A stretch of DNA of 64,000 nucleotides, taken from contig NZ_JAHUWH010000014.1 in the NCBI RefSeq assembly GCF_019219095.1, forward strand, positions 62,001 to 126,000, in the 5' to 3' direction. The notes beneath the pieces are model-generated. The model was not told the origin of the DNA, ran no database searches, and worked only from the letters and a program-made list of their open reading frames with translations. This stretch comes from Acidovorax sp. sic0104. GTDB lineage: Bacteria; Pseudomonadota; Gammaproteobacteria; Burkholderiales; Burkholderiaceae_C. Each line of letters opens with the position of its first letter. Within the stretch, counting starts at the first letter, position 1. Below are positions 10,774 to 20,261 of the stretch, piece after piece. The position numbers were made by a program, and so were the translations under genes.

Positions 10774-11298
10774 TCAGCCGATCTTGTGCAGGCCGTTCTG
10801 GAAACGGCGAGCGTTGTCGATGTAATGCTGGGCGCTTTGGCGCAGGCCCTCGATCTGTTCGGCAGTGAGCTCGCGCACGGCCTTGGCGGGGCTGCCGATG
10901 ATCATGGAGCCGTCGGGGAACTCCTTGCCTTCAGTGACCAAGGCGCCGGCGCCCACCAGGCAGTTCTTGCCGATCTTCGCGCCGTTGAGCACCACCGCCC
11001 CGATGCCGATCAGCGTCTCATCACCGATGGTGCAGCCATGGAGCATGACCTGGTGGCCCACCGTCACACGCTCGCCCACGAGCAGGGGCTTGCCGATGTC
11101 GGCATGCAGCACGCTCGCATCCTGGATATTGGAGCCCGCCCCGATGGTGATGGTCTCGGTGTCGCCGCGAATCACGGTGCCGAACCACACGCTGGAGTCT
11201 TCGCCCAGCACCACGTTGCCCATGACCTGCGCGCTGTCAGCCACCCACGCCGACGCCGCGAGCTGGGGCACCATGCCATCGAGTTCATATATCGCCAT
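10774..11298 (-). CDS. Gamma-carbonic anhydrase family protein (left-handed beta-helix)
   Basis: A 174-residue trimeric hexapeptide-repeat protein of the YrdA/PaaY/gamma-carbonic anhydrase group. It shows the hexapeptide ladder ([22 protein letters not shown]), and metal ligands in [24 protein letters not shown], that is, one His then HxxxxH. Likely zinc-binding; many members are active anhydrases but some are not, so substrate is uncertain. GGAG precedes the ATG at 11298. It lies 50 bases upstream of hslO in the same direction. Confidence 0.9.
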   Translation of the reverse strand: MAIYELDGMVPQLAASAWVADSAQVMGNVVLGEDSSVWFGTVIRGDTETITIGAGSNIQDASVLHADIGKPLLVGERVTVGHQVMLHGCTIGDETLIGIGAVVLNGAKIGKNCLVGAGALVTEGKEFPDGSMIIGSPAKAVRELTAEQIEGLRQSAQHYIDNARRFQNGLHKIG

Positions 11299-11315
11299 GC
11301 AAGAGTCTCCAAGAG

Positions 11316-11336
11316 GGGCGGCCGGCCCGGCCGCCC
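11316..11336. other. 21-base inverted repeat between divergent genes
   Basis: GGGCGGCCGG-C-CCGGCCGCCC is a near-perfect palindrome with a one-base centre, 18 bases upstream of the gamma-carbonic anhydrase start. It could be an operator or a fortuitous GC-rich palindrome. Confidence 0.4.
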
Positions 11337-11418
11337 GTGGGTATGTGTGTCGGTTCAGGTGCGATTCACCCGTGGGCGGCGTTACAAACGCACGCGCCCT
11401 GCGCCCAATCGCAAGGCC

Positions 11419-11424
11419 TAGAAT
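11419..11424 (+). promoter_or_regulatory. -10-like TAGAAT seven bases before the DUF455 gene
   Basis: TAGAAT ends at 11424 and the ATG is at 11432, so the transcript may start at or within a base of the start codon. GTAAGG lies too close to the ATG to act as a normal Shine-Dalgarno. Confidence 0.4.
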
Positions 11425-11431
11425 TGTAAGG

Positions 11432-12235
11432 ATGGAGCTTCGCCACCGTGCACTGCAGGTCTTATGCCTTGCAGACCCTGAACAAAAAGCGGCCGCCGCA
11501 CTTGACCTGTATGCGCAGTCAGCTACCCTTTCGATAGCAGACGACACCCCGGCCGTGCCAGAAGGCGCCAGCGACCTGCCCGGCCGGCCCGCGCGGCCCG
11601 AATTGCGGCGCCACACAGACGTGGCACGGCGCTCACCCGCTACCCCCGAAGGCCGCGCCGTGCTGATCCACGCCATTGCGCACATAGAGTTCAACGCCAT
11701 CAACCTGGCGCTGGACGCCGTCTGGCGCTTTGGCGGCATGCCGCGCGCGTACTACCTCGACTGGATGCTGGTCGCGTCCGAGGAGGCCCGCCACTTCCGC
11801 CTGCTGCGCGACCATCTGCGCACCCAGGGCTTCGACTACGGCGACTTCCCCGCCCACCAAGGCCTGTGGACGATGTGCGAGAAAACCGGCCACGACATCC
11901 TGGCCCGCATGGCCCTGGTTCCGCGCACTCTGGAGGCCCGGGGCCTGGACGCCACGCCCCAGATCCAGGCCAAGCTGCGGCAGGTGGGCGCGCCCGATGC
12001 CCTGGCCGCAGTCGCCATCCTGGACATCATCCTGCGCGACGAGGTCGGCCACGTGGCCATCGGCAACCACTGGTACCGCTGGCTGTGCGAACGCGCAGGG
12101 CATGACCCCGAAACCCACTACGGCGCACTGGTGGCGCAGTACGAAGCACCGCGCCTGAAACCCCCTTTCAACGAAGCCGCTCGCCGAAAAGCCGGCTTTA
12201 CAGACAACGAACTGCGCTGGCTGCAGCAGATCTGA
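11432..12235 (+). CDS. DUF455 ferritin-like di-iron protein
   Basis: A 267-residue member of DUF455 (COG2833), helical proteins related to ferritin/ribonucleotide-reductase folds. The likely metal ligands are in [24 protein letters not shown] and [14 protein letters not shown], giving paired ExxH motifs. In related proteins such sites bind two irons, but the reaction is unknown. Homologues often sit near gamma-carbonic anhydrase in Burkholderiales; here the two genes are divergent. Confidence 0.85.
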   Translation: MELRHRALQVLCLADPEQKAAAALDLYAQSATLSIADDTPAVPEGASDLPGRPARPELRRHTDVARRSPATPEGRAVLIHAIAHIEFNAINLALDAVWRFGGMPRAYYLDWMLVASEEARHFRLLRDHLRTQGFDYGDFPAHQGLWTMCEKTGHDILARMALVPRTLEARGLDATPQIQAKLRQVGAPDALAAVAILDIILRDEVGHVAIGNHWYRWLCERAGHDPETHYGALVAQYEAPRLKPPFNEAARRKAGFTDNELRWLQQI

Positions 12236-12313
12236 ACCCGGCACAGCGGGCGCAGCGGGCGCTCCTACAATCCGCCCGCGCCGACTGCCGCTGACACCCT
12301 TCCCTCTTTCTTC

Positions 12314-12319
12314 CATACT
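12314..12319 (+). promoter_or_regulatory. -10-like CATACT six bases before the first HDOD gene
   Basis: CATACT is followed by CTAGCC and the ATG at 12326; no Shine-Dalgarno is present. Fits the leaderless pattern seen at several genes here. Confidence 0.35.
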
Positions 12320-12325
12320 CTAGCC

Positions 12326-13594
12326 ATGACATCACCCTCAGCCCCCGGTGCCAGCCTCACCCCTCCGCCCCCAGGCTCCCAGTCATCGGTCGCGATGATC
12401 GCGCGGCAGGCCATCGTGAACGCGCAGCAGGTGGTGGTGGGCTACGAGCTGTTCAACCGCTCGCGCACCGGTGCGGCCCACACGGCGGCGACCGACGTGA
12501 TCCTCGTGTTCACCGCACTGTCGCATGCCGGCACGGAAGAGCTGGTGGGCAAGAAACAGATCTTCGTCAACTGCACCCACGAAAGCCTCTCGGGCGGGCA
12601 CCTGGAGCTGGTGGACCCTGACAAGGTGGTGCTGGAGATCCCGCCGCTGGGCCACACGGCCGCCGAAGAGGTCGCCACGCGCATGCCCATCCTGGCCGAG
12701 CTGCGCGACCGGGGTTTTCACCTCGCGTTCAACCACACGGTGCTGCAGTCCGCCTACGCGCCCTGGCTGCCGCTGGCCGACTACATCAAGCTCGACCTCT
12801 CCGTGCTGGCGCCCGACCAGTTGGCCGTGCTCATCAGTTATGCAGGCCGCCATTCCAAGGCCGAGCTGATCGCAGAGAAGGTCGAAACCGCCCAGCAGTA
12901 CGACATGGTGTCCAGCCAGGGCGTGCAGATGTTCCAGGGCTACTGGTTCGCACGGCCGGCGCTGGTCGAGGCCAAGTTGCTCACGCCCTCGCAGGCGGCC
13001 ATCATCGAACTCATCAACCAGGTGCGCAAGCAGGCCAGCACGGACGACATCGAGGAGACGCTCAAGAAGGACGCGGGCCTGGCCTTCAACCTGATGCGGC
13101 TGATCAACTCCGCCGGCTTCGGCCTGTCCCGCGAGATCACCTCCTTCCGCCAGGCCGTGATGCTCATGGGCCTGAAGAAGCTGTTCCGCTGGGCGGCGCT
13201 GCTGCTCACCGCCTCGCGGGCCGGCGGCACGCCATCGTCCGTAGGCCAGACCGCCGTGGAGCGTGGCCGCCTGATGGAACTGCTGGCGCTCGAAACCCTG
13301 CCCCCTGAAGAAGCCGACCAGGCCTTCGTGGTGGGCATCTTCTCGCTGCTCGACGTGATGCTGTCCATGCCCATGGAGTCCGCGCTCGGCCTGCTCAACG
13401 TGCCCGAGCCCGTGGCCGCGGCGCTGCTTCGCCGCGAGGGCTTCCTGGGCGACCTGCTCACGCTGGCCGAGGCCTGCGAATCCAGCGACGACGCCGCCTT
13501 CGACCGCACGGCCGGCCTGTTGCACCTGACCAGCCAGCAGATCAACTTCGCCCACCTGCAGGCGCTGGCCTGGGCTGACCAGCTCACGGCATGA
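12326..13594 (+). CDS. EAL-like/HDOD signalling protein, copy 1
   Basis: A 422-residue YuxH-type protein: a degenerate EAL domain (about residues 25-225) followed by HDOD (about 230-415). The usual EAL loop is replaced by VVGYELFNRSR and the metal ligands of active c-di-GMP phosphodiesterases are not recognisable, so this part is probably a sensor or binding module. HDOD carries FNLMRLINSAGFGLSREI and MLMGLKKLFRWAALLL. Such proteins act in c-di-GMP or motility/type IV pilus signalling. It is followed by a close paralogue 94 bases downstream. Confidence 0.88.
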   Translation: MTSPSAPGASLTPPPPGSQSSVAMIARQAIVNAQQVVVGYELFNRSRTGAAHTAATDVILVFTALSHAGTEELVGKKQIFVNCTHESLSGGHLELVDPDKVVLEIPPLGHTAAEEVATRMPILAELRDRGFHLAFNHTVLQSAYAPWLPLADYIKLDLSVLAPDQLAVLISYAGRHSKAELIAEKVETAQQYDMVSSQGVQMFQGYWFARPALVEAKLLTPSQAAIIELINQVRKQASTDDIEETLKKDAGLAFNLMRLINSAGFGLSREITSFRQAVMLMGLKKLFRWAALLLTASRAGGTPSSVGQTAVERGRLMELLALETLPPEEADQAFVVGIFSLLDVMLSMPMESALGLLNVPEPVAAALLRREGFLGDLLTLAEACESSDDAAFDRTAGLLHLTSQQINFAHLQALAWADQLTA

Positions 13595-13688
13595 CGCTGG
13601 CCCGCAGCACGCGCGCAAACCAATGCTGGGCCGTGGCGGCTGTGGGGTCTAGAATCAACGCAGCCCCGTAAACACTACTGCAGACCCC

Positions 13689-14969
13689 ATGTCCAGCTCA
13701 ATTGAACAAGACACCCCGGAAGCAGTCGCTCCAGCGGTTGAACCCGTCGACGAGAACATCGCGATCATCGCGCGCCAGGCCATCGTGGACGAAACCCGCG
13801 CGGTCTATGGTTATGAGCTGTTCGACCGCTCCACCGCCTCCGATGCGCACACCGCCGCCAGCGACGCCGCGCTGCTGTTCAACGCCCTCTCGTACGCGGA
13901 CACCGAGGCCCTGGTGGGCAAGAAGACGGTGTTCATCAACTGCACGCACGACAGCCTATCGGGCGGCCACCTGGAATTGATCCATCCCGAGAAGGTGGTG
14001 CTGGAAGTCCCCCCCCTGCCGGACGGCGCCACGCCCGAAGAGATCGAAGGCCGCCTGCCCACGCTGGAAGCCCTGCGCACCCGTGGCTTTCGGCTCGCGT
14101 TCGACCAGCAGGCCCTGCGCCGCGCCTACACCAGCTGGCTGCCGCTGGCAGCCTTCATCAAGCTGGACATGATGGCCTTCAAGCCCGAGCTGGCCACGCC
14201 GCTGGTCAAGTTCGCCACCACCCACAGCAAGGCCACCCTGGTGGCCGAGAAGGTGGAAACCGCCGAGCAGTACGAACTGATGCGCGGCCTGGGCGTGAAA
14301 CTGTTCCAGGGCTACTGGTTCGCCAAGCCCGCGCTGGTCAAGGCGACCACCATCCGCCCATCGCAGGCCACCATCATCCAGCTGATCAACCTGGTGCGCA
14401 AACAGGCCACCACGGCGGAGATCGAAGACCTGCTCAAGAAAGACCCCACGCTGTCTTTCAACCTGCTGCGCTTCATCAACTCGTCCGGTTTCGGCCTGTC
14501 GTGCGAGATCACGTCGTTCCGCCACGCGGTGATGATCCTGGGCCTGAAGAAGCTCTTCCGCTGGGCCGCGCTGCTGATGACCACGTCGCGCGCGGGCGGC
14601 GCGCCGCCGGCCGTCGGCCAGACTGCCGTGGTACGCGGCCGCCTGATGGAACTGCTGGCCGCCGAACTGCTGGCCCCCGAGGAATGCGACAACGCCTTCG
14701 TGGTGGGCGTGTTCTCCCTTCTCGACACGATGCTGGGCGTTCCGCTGGAGAAAGCCCTGGAGTCCGTGGCCCTGCCCGAGCCCGTGATGGATGCCTTGCT
14801 GCGCCGCACGGGCGTGTTCGCACCGTTCCTGGAGTTGACCATCGCCTGCGAAAGCGGCGACGAAGTGGCCTTCGCCAAGAATGCGGATGCCCTGCACCTG
14901 TCCAACCGCCAGGTCAACTGGGCCCACTTGCAGGCGCTGACCTGGGCCGAGAGCCTGAACGAGGAGTAA
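13689..14969 (+). CDS. EAL-like/HDOD signalling protein, copy 2
   Basis: A 426-residue paralogue of the preceding gene with the same architecture: YGYELFDRS, NCTHDSLSGGHLEL, VAEKVETAEQYELM, LFQGYWFAKPALV in the EAL-like half, and FNLLRFINSSGFGLSCEI plus MILGLKKLFRWAALLM in HDOD. The two products are similar over their whole length, so the pair arose by tandem duplication. A -10-like TAGAAT at about 13649 gives it a possible promoter of its own. A strong terminator follows. Confidence 0.88.
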   Translation: MSSSIEQDTPEAVAPAVEPVDENIAIIARQAIVDETRAVYGYELFDRSTASDAHTAASDAALLFNALSYADTEALVGKKTVFINCTHDSLSGGHLELIHPEKVVLEVPPLPDGATPEEIEGRLPTLEALRTRGFRLAFDQQALRRAYTSWLPLAAFIKLDMMAFKPELATPLVKFATTHSKATLVAEKVETAEQYELMRGLGVKLFQGYWFAKPALVKATTIRPSQATIIQLINLVRKQATTAEIEDLLKKDPTLSFNLLRFINSSGFGLSCEITSFRHAVMILGLKKLFRWAALLMTTSRAGGAPPAVGQTAVVRGRLMELLAAELLAPEECDNAFVVGVFSLLDTMLGVPLEKALESVALPEPVMDALLRRTGVFAPFLELTIACESGDEVAFAKNADALHLSNRQVNWAHLQALTWAESLNEE

Positions 14970-15020
14970 GAGCGCCTGCAGGTGCGCCAGCGGTAGCTGC
15001 AGCCCCCAAGGACGAACCCG

Positions 15021-15044
15021 AAGGCCCTGATCTCAGGGCCTTTT
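15021..15044 (+). terminator. Intrinsic terminator after the HDOD pair
   Basis: AGGCCCTGA-TC-TCAGGGCCT forms a perfect 9-bp or longer stem with a two-base centre, followed by TTTTGCCTTT. It lies 52 bases past the stop at 14969. Confidence 0.85.
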
Positions 15045-15126
15045 GCCTTTCAGGGCCGCAGGTGCCGCCACCGCAGCCACCTTTGCTGCGCGCTCTGGGT
15101 TGGCGCGCCCCGGGCCACGCCCGGCA

Positions 15127-16119
15127 TCAGTTGGGCTGTATTCCCGCAGCGCGGATGATGCGCGCGTTGTTCTCCGACTCCTGCGCGATCTGGCGCGCGA
15201 ACTCGGCCGCCGTGCCGCCCGTGGGCACGTTGTCAGTGGCGTCCAGCTTGTTGCGGATGTCGGGCTGTGCCAGCGCCTTGTTCACCTCGGCATTGAGACG
15301 CGCGACCACGGCAGCCGGCGTCTGTGCCGGCGCATACAGGCCGAACAGCGACGACAGGTTGGCAGCGGGCTGGCCCAGCTCGGCCAGCGTGGGCACCTGG
15401 GGCAGCGAGTCGAGCCGCGCGGGCGCGCCCACGGCCAGGGGCCGGAGCTTGCCGGCCTTGATGTGCTGCAGCACGGCGGGCCCGGCATTCGTGGACAGCA
15501 CCTCGAACTGCCCGCCCAGCGCGTCGTTCATCTGCTGGCCGCCGCCCTTGTAGGGCACGTGCGTGATCTGCACCTGGCTCTTGCCCACGATCTGCTCCAG
15601 CATGATGTGGCCCAGCGACGCCAGCCCCGATGTGGCCCAGCGCACCTGCCCCGGGTGGGCCTTGGCACCGGCGATCAGCGCAGCAAAGTCGCCCGCCTGG
15701 CTTGCGGGCGTCCCCAGCAGCAGCACCGGCGAATACATCACGCTGACCACCGGCGCGATGTCCTTTTGCGGGTCGAACGGCGACTTGGACAGGTGCGGGT
15801 TCAGCGCCAGCGGGCTGATGGCCGCAAAGCCGATCGTGTAGCCGTCGGGCGCGGCCTTGGCCACGGCGTCCACGCCGATGCTGCCGCTCGCGCCCGCCTT
15901 GTTCTCGATGACCACCGGCGTGCCCAGCTGCACTGCCAGCTTGTCGGCCAGCGCGCGGGCCACCGTGTCGCTCACGCCGCCGGCCGGATAGGCGACGACG
16001 ATGCGGATGGGCTTGGCCGTGGGCCAGGACGGCGCCTGCGCAATTGCTGCGGCAGGAGCCAGGGCCAGGGCCGCTATGGCCAGGAGATATCGGCGGGACA
16101 GGGGTGAAAAAGTGGGCAT
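15127..16119 (-). CDS. Bug-family (TctC) periplasmic solute-binding protein 1
   Basis: A 330-residue secreted receptor of the tripartite tricarboxylate transporter type, hugely expanded in Burkholderiales. A signal peptide (LLAIAALALAPAAAIAQA) precedes WPTAKPIRIVVAYPAGGVSDTVAR, the Bug signature loop; VIENKAGASGSIGVDAVAKAAPDGYT and ITHVPYKGGGQQMNDALGG follow. Ligands of the family include dicarboxylates, aromatic acids and amides; none can be assigned here. No tctA or tctB partner is in the window. It is separated by 79 bases from a second Bug gene upstream. Confidence 0.92.
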   Translation of the reverse strand: MPTFSPLSRRYLLAIAALALAPAAAIAQAPSWPTAKPIRIVVAYPAGGVSDTVARALADKLAVQLGTPVVIENKAGASGSIGVDAVAKAAPDGYTIGFAAISPLALNPHLSKSPFDPQKDIAPVVSVMYSPVLLLGTPASQAGDFAALIAGAKAHPGQVRWATSGLASLGHIMLEQIVGKSQVQITHVPYKGGGQQMNDALGGQFEVLSTNAGPAVLQHIKAGKLRPLAVGAPARLDSLPQVPTLAELGQPAANLSSLFGLYAPAQTPAAVVARLNAEVNKALAQPDIRNKLDATDNVPTGGTAAEFARQIAQESENNARIIRAAGIQPN

Positions 16120-16198
16120 CGGAACAATCCGTCAATCAACTCGCACATCGGCGGGCCACACGGGCCTGCCGCCATCGGGGGCCCAATGCGCCAACGCA

Positions 16199-17161
16199 TC
16201 AGTCCAGCTCAAGCTTGCGCTCCCGGATGAGCTTGGCCCATTTTTCGTTCTCGCCTTTGACAAAGCCGAAGAACTCGACGGGGCCGAGCGAATGTACTTC
16301 GGAACCCGTCGCCGCGAACTTGGCCTTGGTGTCGGCCTGGGCCAGCACTTTCGCCAGCTCGGCTGCCAGCTTGTCCACCACGTCCCTCGGCAGGCCCGCA
16401 GGGCCCACCAGGCCCTGGAAACCGACCGACTCCATGCCCGCAAACCCCAGCTCGCCCACCGTGGGCACGTCGGGCAGTTGCGGGTCGCGCCGGGGCCCGG
16501 TCACGGCCAGCGCCTTGAGCTTGCCGCCCTTGATCTGTGGCAGCAGCACCGGCCCCGCGTCGATGAGCAACTGCGTCTGGCCGCCGATCAGGTCCTGAAC
16601 CGCGGGTGCGCTGCCCTTGTACGGCACGTGCGTCACATCAAGGCCCGTGGCCTGGTTCATCAGCTCGCCATTGAGGTGGGTGGAGGTGCCCGCGCCCCCG
16701 GAGGCGAAGTTCACCTTGCCGGCGTTGGCCTTGGCCCACCCCACCCAGTCCTTGAGGTCCTTGGCGGGGTGGTCGGGCCGGGTCACGGCGATATAGCTGC
16801 CCTGGCTGATCTGGCCGATGTACGTGAACTGCTTCAAGGGCTCGTACGGCATCTTGCGCTGCAGGTAGGGCGCGATGGCGAACGGGCCGGTATTGGCCAG
16901 CAGGATGGTGTAGCCGTCCGGCGCGGCGCGCGTGAGTTCGGTGGCTGCCAGCATGCCGCCCGCGCCGGGTTTGTAGTCCACCACGATCTGCTGCTTGAGT
17001 GCATCCTGCAGCGGCACCTGCACAGTTCGCGCCGCGAAGTCGATGCCTCCGCCCGGCGGGTAGCCCACGATGAGGCGGATGGGCTTGGCCGTGGGCCAGC
17101 TCTGGGCCATGCACAGGGTGGCCAGCCCCAGCAGCAACGCGCCTGCAACCAGTTTCTTCAT
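16199..17161 (-). CDS. Bug-family (TctC) periplasmic solute-binding protein 2
   Basis: A 320-residue paralogue with signal peptide (LVAGALLLGLATLCMAQS) and Bug blocks WPTAKPIRLIVGYPPGGGIDFAAR, VDYKPGAGGMLAATELTRAAPDGYT and VTHVPYKGSAPAVQDLIGG. CAAGGAGACAAGAGC precedes the ATG. It is quite different in sequence from the neighbouring Bug genes, so the cluster is not a recent tandem duplication. No membrane partner is nearby, so it must use TctAB components encoded elsewhere or act only as a sensor. Confidence 0.92.
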   Translation of the reverse strand: MKKLVAGALLLGLATLCMAQSWPTAKPIRLIVGYPPGGGIDFAARTVQVPLQDALKQQIVVDYKPGAGGMLAATELTRAAPDGYTILLANTGPFAIAPYLQRKMPYEPLKQFTYIGQISQGSYIAVTRPDHPAKDLKDWVGWAKANAGKVNFASGGAGTSTHLNGELMNQATGLDVTHVPYKGSAPAVQDLIGGQTQLLIDAGPVLLPQIKGGKLKALAVTGPRRDPQLPDVPTVGELGFAGMESVGFQGLVGPAGLPRDVVDKLAAELAKVLAQADTKAKFAATGSEVHSLGPVEFFGFVKGENEKWAKLIRERKLELD

Positions 17162-17235
17162 GCTCTTGTCTCCTTGTGTTGTTGTGAGGAATTGTCAAAC
17201 CCGGGCTGCCAGGCGGACCCGGCATCAGCCGCCCA

Positions 17236-18135
17236 TCAGCCGCGCGGATGGTGCTCCGAGTGCAGCACCTTGAGCCGCTCGCGCGCGACGTGGGTGTAGA
17301 TGGTCGTCGTCGAGATATCGGCATGCCCCAGCAGCAGCTGCACCACGCGCAGGTCCGCGCCGTGGTTGAGCAGGTGGGTGGCGAATGCGTGGCGCAGGGT
17401 ATGGGGAGACAGCGGCACGGTGATGCCCGCCGCGGCCGCCCATTTCTTGACGATGACCCAGAACATCACGCGCGTCATGCCGCTGCCGCGCTGGGTCACG
17501 AAAAGGTCGTCCGTCTGCTGCCCGCCGAGGATGGCGCCGCGCGCCTCCTGCAGGTAGCGCTCCAGCCACTGGCGGGCCACTTCGCCGAAGGGCACCAGGC
17601 GTTCCTTTCCGCCCTTGCCCATCACGCGCAGCACGCCCTCGGCCAGGCCCAGCTGGAAGGTCTTGAGCGTCACCAGCTCGGTCACGCGCAGGCCGCTGGC
17701 GTACATCAGTTCCAGCATGGTGCGATCACGCACGCCCAGCGGGTTGCCCAGGTCGGGCGCGTTCAGCAGCGCCTCGACCTGCGCCTGCGACAGCGTCTTG
17801 GGCACGCGCAGGGGCTGGCGGGCTGCCATGAGCCGTACCGTGGGGTCGGCCGTGATGCGGCGCTCGCGCAGCGCCCAGTGGAAGTAGCGCCTGAGCACCG
17901 TGAGCCGCCGGTTCGCCGACGTGGCGCGGGTCTCTGCGTGCCGCGCCGCGAAGTAGCCGTTCAGGTGGTGCTCTGCCGTCCCGTCCAGCGCGACGGCGGG
18001 TTGCTGCGCCGCCAGCCACTGCGCATACAGGGTAAGGTCGCGCCGATAGGCCGCCAGGGTGTTGCGCGACAGTCCGTCCTCCAGCCACAGGGCATCGACA
18101 AAGGCATCTATCGCAGTCAGGCTCGCATCGGACAT
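17236..18135 (-). CDS. xerD: Site-specific tyrosine recombinase XerD
   Basis: With XerC it resolves chromosome dimers at dif during division. The 299-residue protein has the N-terminal SAM-like core-binding domain (to about residue 100) and the catalytic domain with Arg in ASGLRVTEL, Lys in GKGGKERLVPFG, HTLRHAFATHLL, LLGHADISTTTIYTHV with the nucleophilic Tyr. All catalytic residues are present, and its length and lack of an att site argue for housekeeping XerD and not an element integrase. It lies between Bug genes 2 and 3, all on the minus strand. Confidence 0.92.
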   Translation of the reverse strand: MSDASLTAIDAFVDALWLEDGLSRNTLAAYRRDLTLYAQWLAAQQPAVALDGTAEHHLNGYFAARHAETRATSANRRLTVLRRYFHWALRERRITADPTVRLMAARQPLRVPKTLSQAQVEALLNAPDLGNPLGVRDRTMLELMYASGLRVTELVTLKTFQLGLAEGVLRVMGKGGKERLVPFGEVARQWLERYLQEARGAILGGQQTDDLFVTQRGSGMTRVMFWVIVKKWAAAAGITVPLSPHTLRHAFATHLLNHGADLRVVQLLLGHADISTTTIYTHVARERLKVLHSEHHPRG

Positions 18136-18141
18136 GGAAAA

Positions 18142-18147
18142 ACGATA
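18142..18147 (-). promoter_or_regulatory. -10-like TATCGT six bases before xerD
   Basis: On the minus strand TATCGT is followed by TTTTCC and the ATG at 18135, with no Shine-Dalgarno. A weak match, reported because it shares the 6-base spacing of other genes here. Confidence 0.3.
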
Positions 18148-18200
18148 GCACGTAAACAAGCCTGCCGCAGCGCCAGGGCCCAGGAAACCCAAGCCCCCCC

Positions 18201-18234
18201 AAAAACAAAGCCGCCCGGGGTCAGCGGGCGGCTT
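18201..18234 (-). terminator. Intrinsic terminator after Bug gene 3
   Basis: Stem AAGCCGCCCG (18208-18217) pairs with CGGGCGGCTT (18225-18234), 10 bp with a 7-base loop. On the minus strand it is followed by TTGTTTTTG. It separates Bug gene 3 from xerD. Confidence 0.85.
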
Positions 18235-18253
18235 GTGATGGGATGCGGTGTGC

Positions 18254-19219
18254 TTATTCCAGCGTCAGCTTCTGCTTGACGACCACTTCCTTGTACACGG
18301 CGAACTCGGCCTTGATCTGCTCGGCAAATTGCTCAGGCGTATTGCCGATCACGATGGAGCCCGTCTCTTCGATGCGCTTCTTCACGGCCGGGTCTTCCAG
18401 CGCCTTGCGCACGCCGGCATTGATCTTGTCCACCACGTCCTTGGGCAGGCCCTTGGGTCCGATGATGCCGTAGTAGGCCATGCGGTTCACCGGCTCCAGG
18501 CCCAGTTCCTTGAAGGTGGGCGTGTTGGGCAATGCCGCCACGCGCTGGGGCGCAGCCACCACGATGGGCACCAGGCGGTTGTCCTTGATGAAGGGCAATG
18601 CCGAGGGCAGGTTGTCGAAGATCATCGGCACCTGGCCTGCCACGGTGTCATTCAGTGCGGGGCCCGCGCCACGGTAGGGGATGTGCGTGACGAAGGTATT
18701 CGACAGGCTCTTGTACAGCTCCATCTGCAGATGGCCGATCCCGCCCGTGCCCGACGACGAGTACGAGTACTTGCCCGGCGCCTTCTTGAGCTCGGCCACG
18801 AAGGCCTTGTAGTCCTTGGCGGGGAAGTTGGGGTTCACCGCGATGATGTTGGGCGTGGCCGCGATGTTGATGACGGGCGTGAAGTCCGTCAGCGGGTTGT
18901 ACGGCGTCTTGGGGTTGATGGCGGGGTTGGCCGCCGTGGTGGACACGGTGGCGATGCCCAGCGTATAGCCGTCCGGCGCCGAGCGGGCGGTTTCGGCCGC
19001 GCCGACGATGCCGCCGCCACCGGCCTTGTTCTCCACGATCACGCTCTGGCCCAGGGCACGGCCCAGCGGGTCGGCGATCACGCGCGCAATGATGTCGGTG
19101 GTGCCGCCGGGTGCGAAAGGCACCTGCAGCTTGATCACCTTGTTGGGGTAGCCCTGGGCGGCGGCCGATCCGGCGGCGGCGGCCAATACCGTCAGAGCAA
19201 GCCATTGACGACGATGCAT
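18254..19219 (-). CDS. Bug-family (TctC) periplasmic solute-binding protein 3
   Basis: A 321-residue receptor: signal peptide ([19 protein letters not shown]), [50 protein letters not shown] and [21 protein letters not shown]. The FAPGGTTDI loop is typical of Bug proteins. GAAGGAGAACTCGA precedes the ATG at 19219. It is monocistronic, with its own terminator downstream. Ligand unknown. Confidence 0.92.
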   Translation of the reverse strand: MHRRQWLALTVLAAAAGSAAAQGYPNKVIKLQVPFAPGGTTDIIARVIADPLGRALGQSVIVENKAGGGGIVGAAETARSAPDGYTLGIATVSTTAANPAINPKTPYNPLTDFTPVINIAATPNIIAVNPNFPAKDYKAFVAELKKAPGKYSYSSSGTGGIGHLQMELYKSLSNTFVTHIPYRGAGPALNDTVAGQVPMIFDNLPSALPFIKDNRLVPIVVAAPQRVAALPNTPTFKELGLEPVNRMAYYGIIGPKGLPKDVVDKINAGVRKALEDPAVKKRIEETGSIVIGNTPEQFAEQIKAEFAVYKEVVVKQKLTLE

Positions 19220-19343
19220 TCGAGTTCTCCTTCGTGCGGGATAACGGACAAACAGACAGGCGCCGATGGTATGCGCAATGCACGCCAAGGCGCTCTGCGG
19301 ATTCCACATAAGGGCTAACCCCAAGGCCTTGCCGCACATCAAG

Positions 19344-19349
19344 TATTCT
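19344..19349 (+). promoter_or_regulatory. -10-like TATTCT six bases before the AEC transporter gene
   Basis: TATTCT is followed by CCGCCG and the GTG at 19356. No Shine-Dalgarno is present; this supports the GTG as start of a leaderless mRNA. Confidence 0.45.
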
Positions 19350-19355
19350 CCGCCG

Positions 19356-20261
19356 GTGAATTACGCCCAGCTCCTGCTTCCTGACTTCTCCCTCATCCTG
19401 TGCGGCTACCTCATTTGCCGGTTCACCGCCTTGAACAGGACGGTGTGGCAACCCGTGGAGAGCCTGGTGTACTACCTGCTCTTTCCGGTGCTGCTGTTCC
19501 AGTCCATCGTCAAGAGCCCCGTGGACGTGGGCGCGGCGTCGGGCCTGATCGCCGCGGGCCTCCTCTCGGGCCTCATCGGCATTGCGCTGGCCTACAGCCT
19601 GCCGCACTGGCCGTGGGTGGGCAGGCACATCGACGCACGCGACCATGCGGCCAGCGCGCAGGTGGCGTTCCGCTTCAACTCCTTCATCGGGCTGGCCATC
19701 GCCGAAAGGCTGGCGGGCTCCGAGGGCCTGCTGATGATTGCGGTGCTGATCGGCGTGTGCGTGCCGCTCTTCAATGTGGCGGCCGTGTGGCCCATGGCAC
19801 GCAACGGCAAGCACAGCTTCGTGCGCGAACTCGCGCGCAATCCGCTCATCGTCGCCACGCTGTCGGGGCTGGTGGCCAACCTGCTCGGCTTTCAGATCCC
19901 CGAGTGGGCGGCGCCCACCGTGGGCCGCATCAGCGCTGCGTCTTTGGCGCTGGGGCTCATGGCCGCCGGCGCGGGCCTGGAGTTCGGCCTGCTCACCCGG
20001 GGCAAGGCGCTGAGCGTGGCGGTGCTGTCCATCCGGCACCTGGTGCAGCCGCTGATCGCCTTCGGCATGGCCCGCCTGTTCGGGCTGAACCCGGTGCAGA
20101 CCACCATGCTGCTGGCGTTCTCTGCCCTGCCCACCGCATCCACCTGCTACGTGCTGGCCGCCCGCATGGGCTACAACGGGCCGTATGTGGCGGGGCTGGT
20201 GACGATGTCCACCTTGCTCGGCATGGTGAGCCTGCCATTTGCCTTGGGGTTCTTGCGATGA
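19356..20261 (+). CDS. AEC family (auxin efflux carrier-type) transporter
   Basis: A 301-residue inner-membrane carrier with about ten spans. Members move organic acids such as malate or malonate, or their role is unknown. The GTG at 19356 ([18 protein letters not shown]) fits the family N-terminus; longer in-frame starts add a hydrophilic extension. Recognisable blocks are [36 protein letters not shown] and [17 protein letters not shown] near the end, the last being typical of AEC C-termini. The stop overlaps the next gene as ATGA. Confidence 0.85.
   Translation: MNYAQLLLPDFSLILCGYLICRFTALNRTVWQPVESLVYYLLFPVLLFQSIVKSPVDVGAASGLIAAGLLSGLIGIALAYSLPHWPWVGRHIDARDHAASAQVAFRFNSFIGLAIAERLAGSEGLLMIAVLIGVCVPLFNVAAVWPMARNGKHSFVRELARNPLIVATLSGLVANLLGFQIPEWAAPTVGRISAASLALGLMAAGAGLEFGLLTRGKALSVAVLSIRHLVQPLIAFGMARLFGLNPVQTTMLLAFSALPTASTCYVLAARMGYNGPYVAGLVTMSTLLGMVSLPFALGFLR

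Noticed and set aside
17236-18135. xerD as an integrase marking a mobile element
   Set aside because: Length and motifs match housekeeping XerD; no att repeats, tRNA target or element genes nearby.
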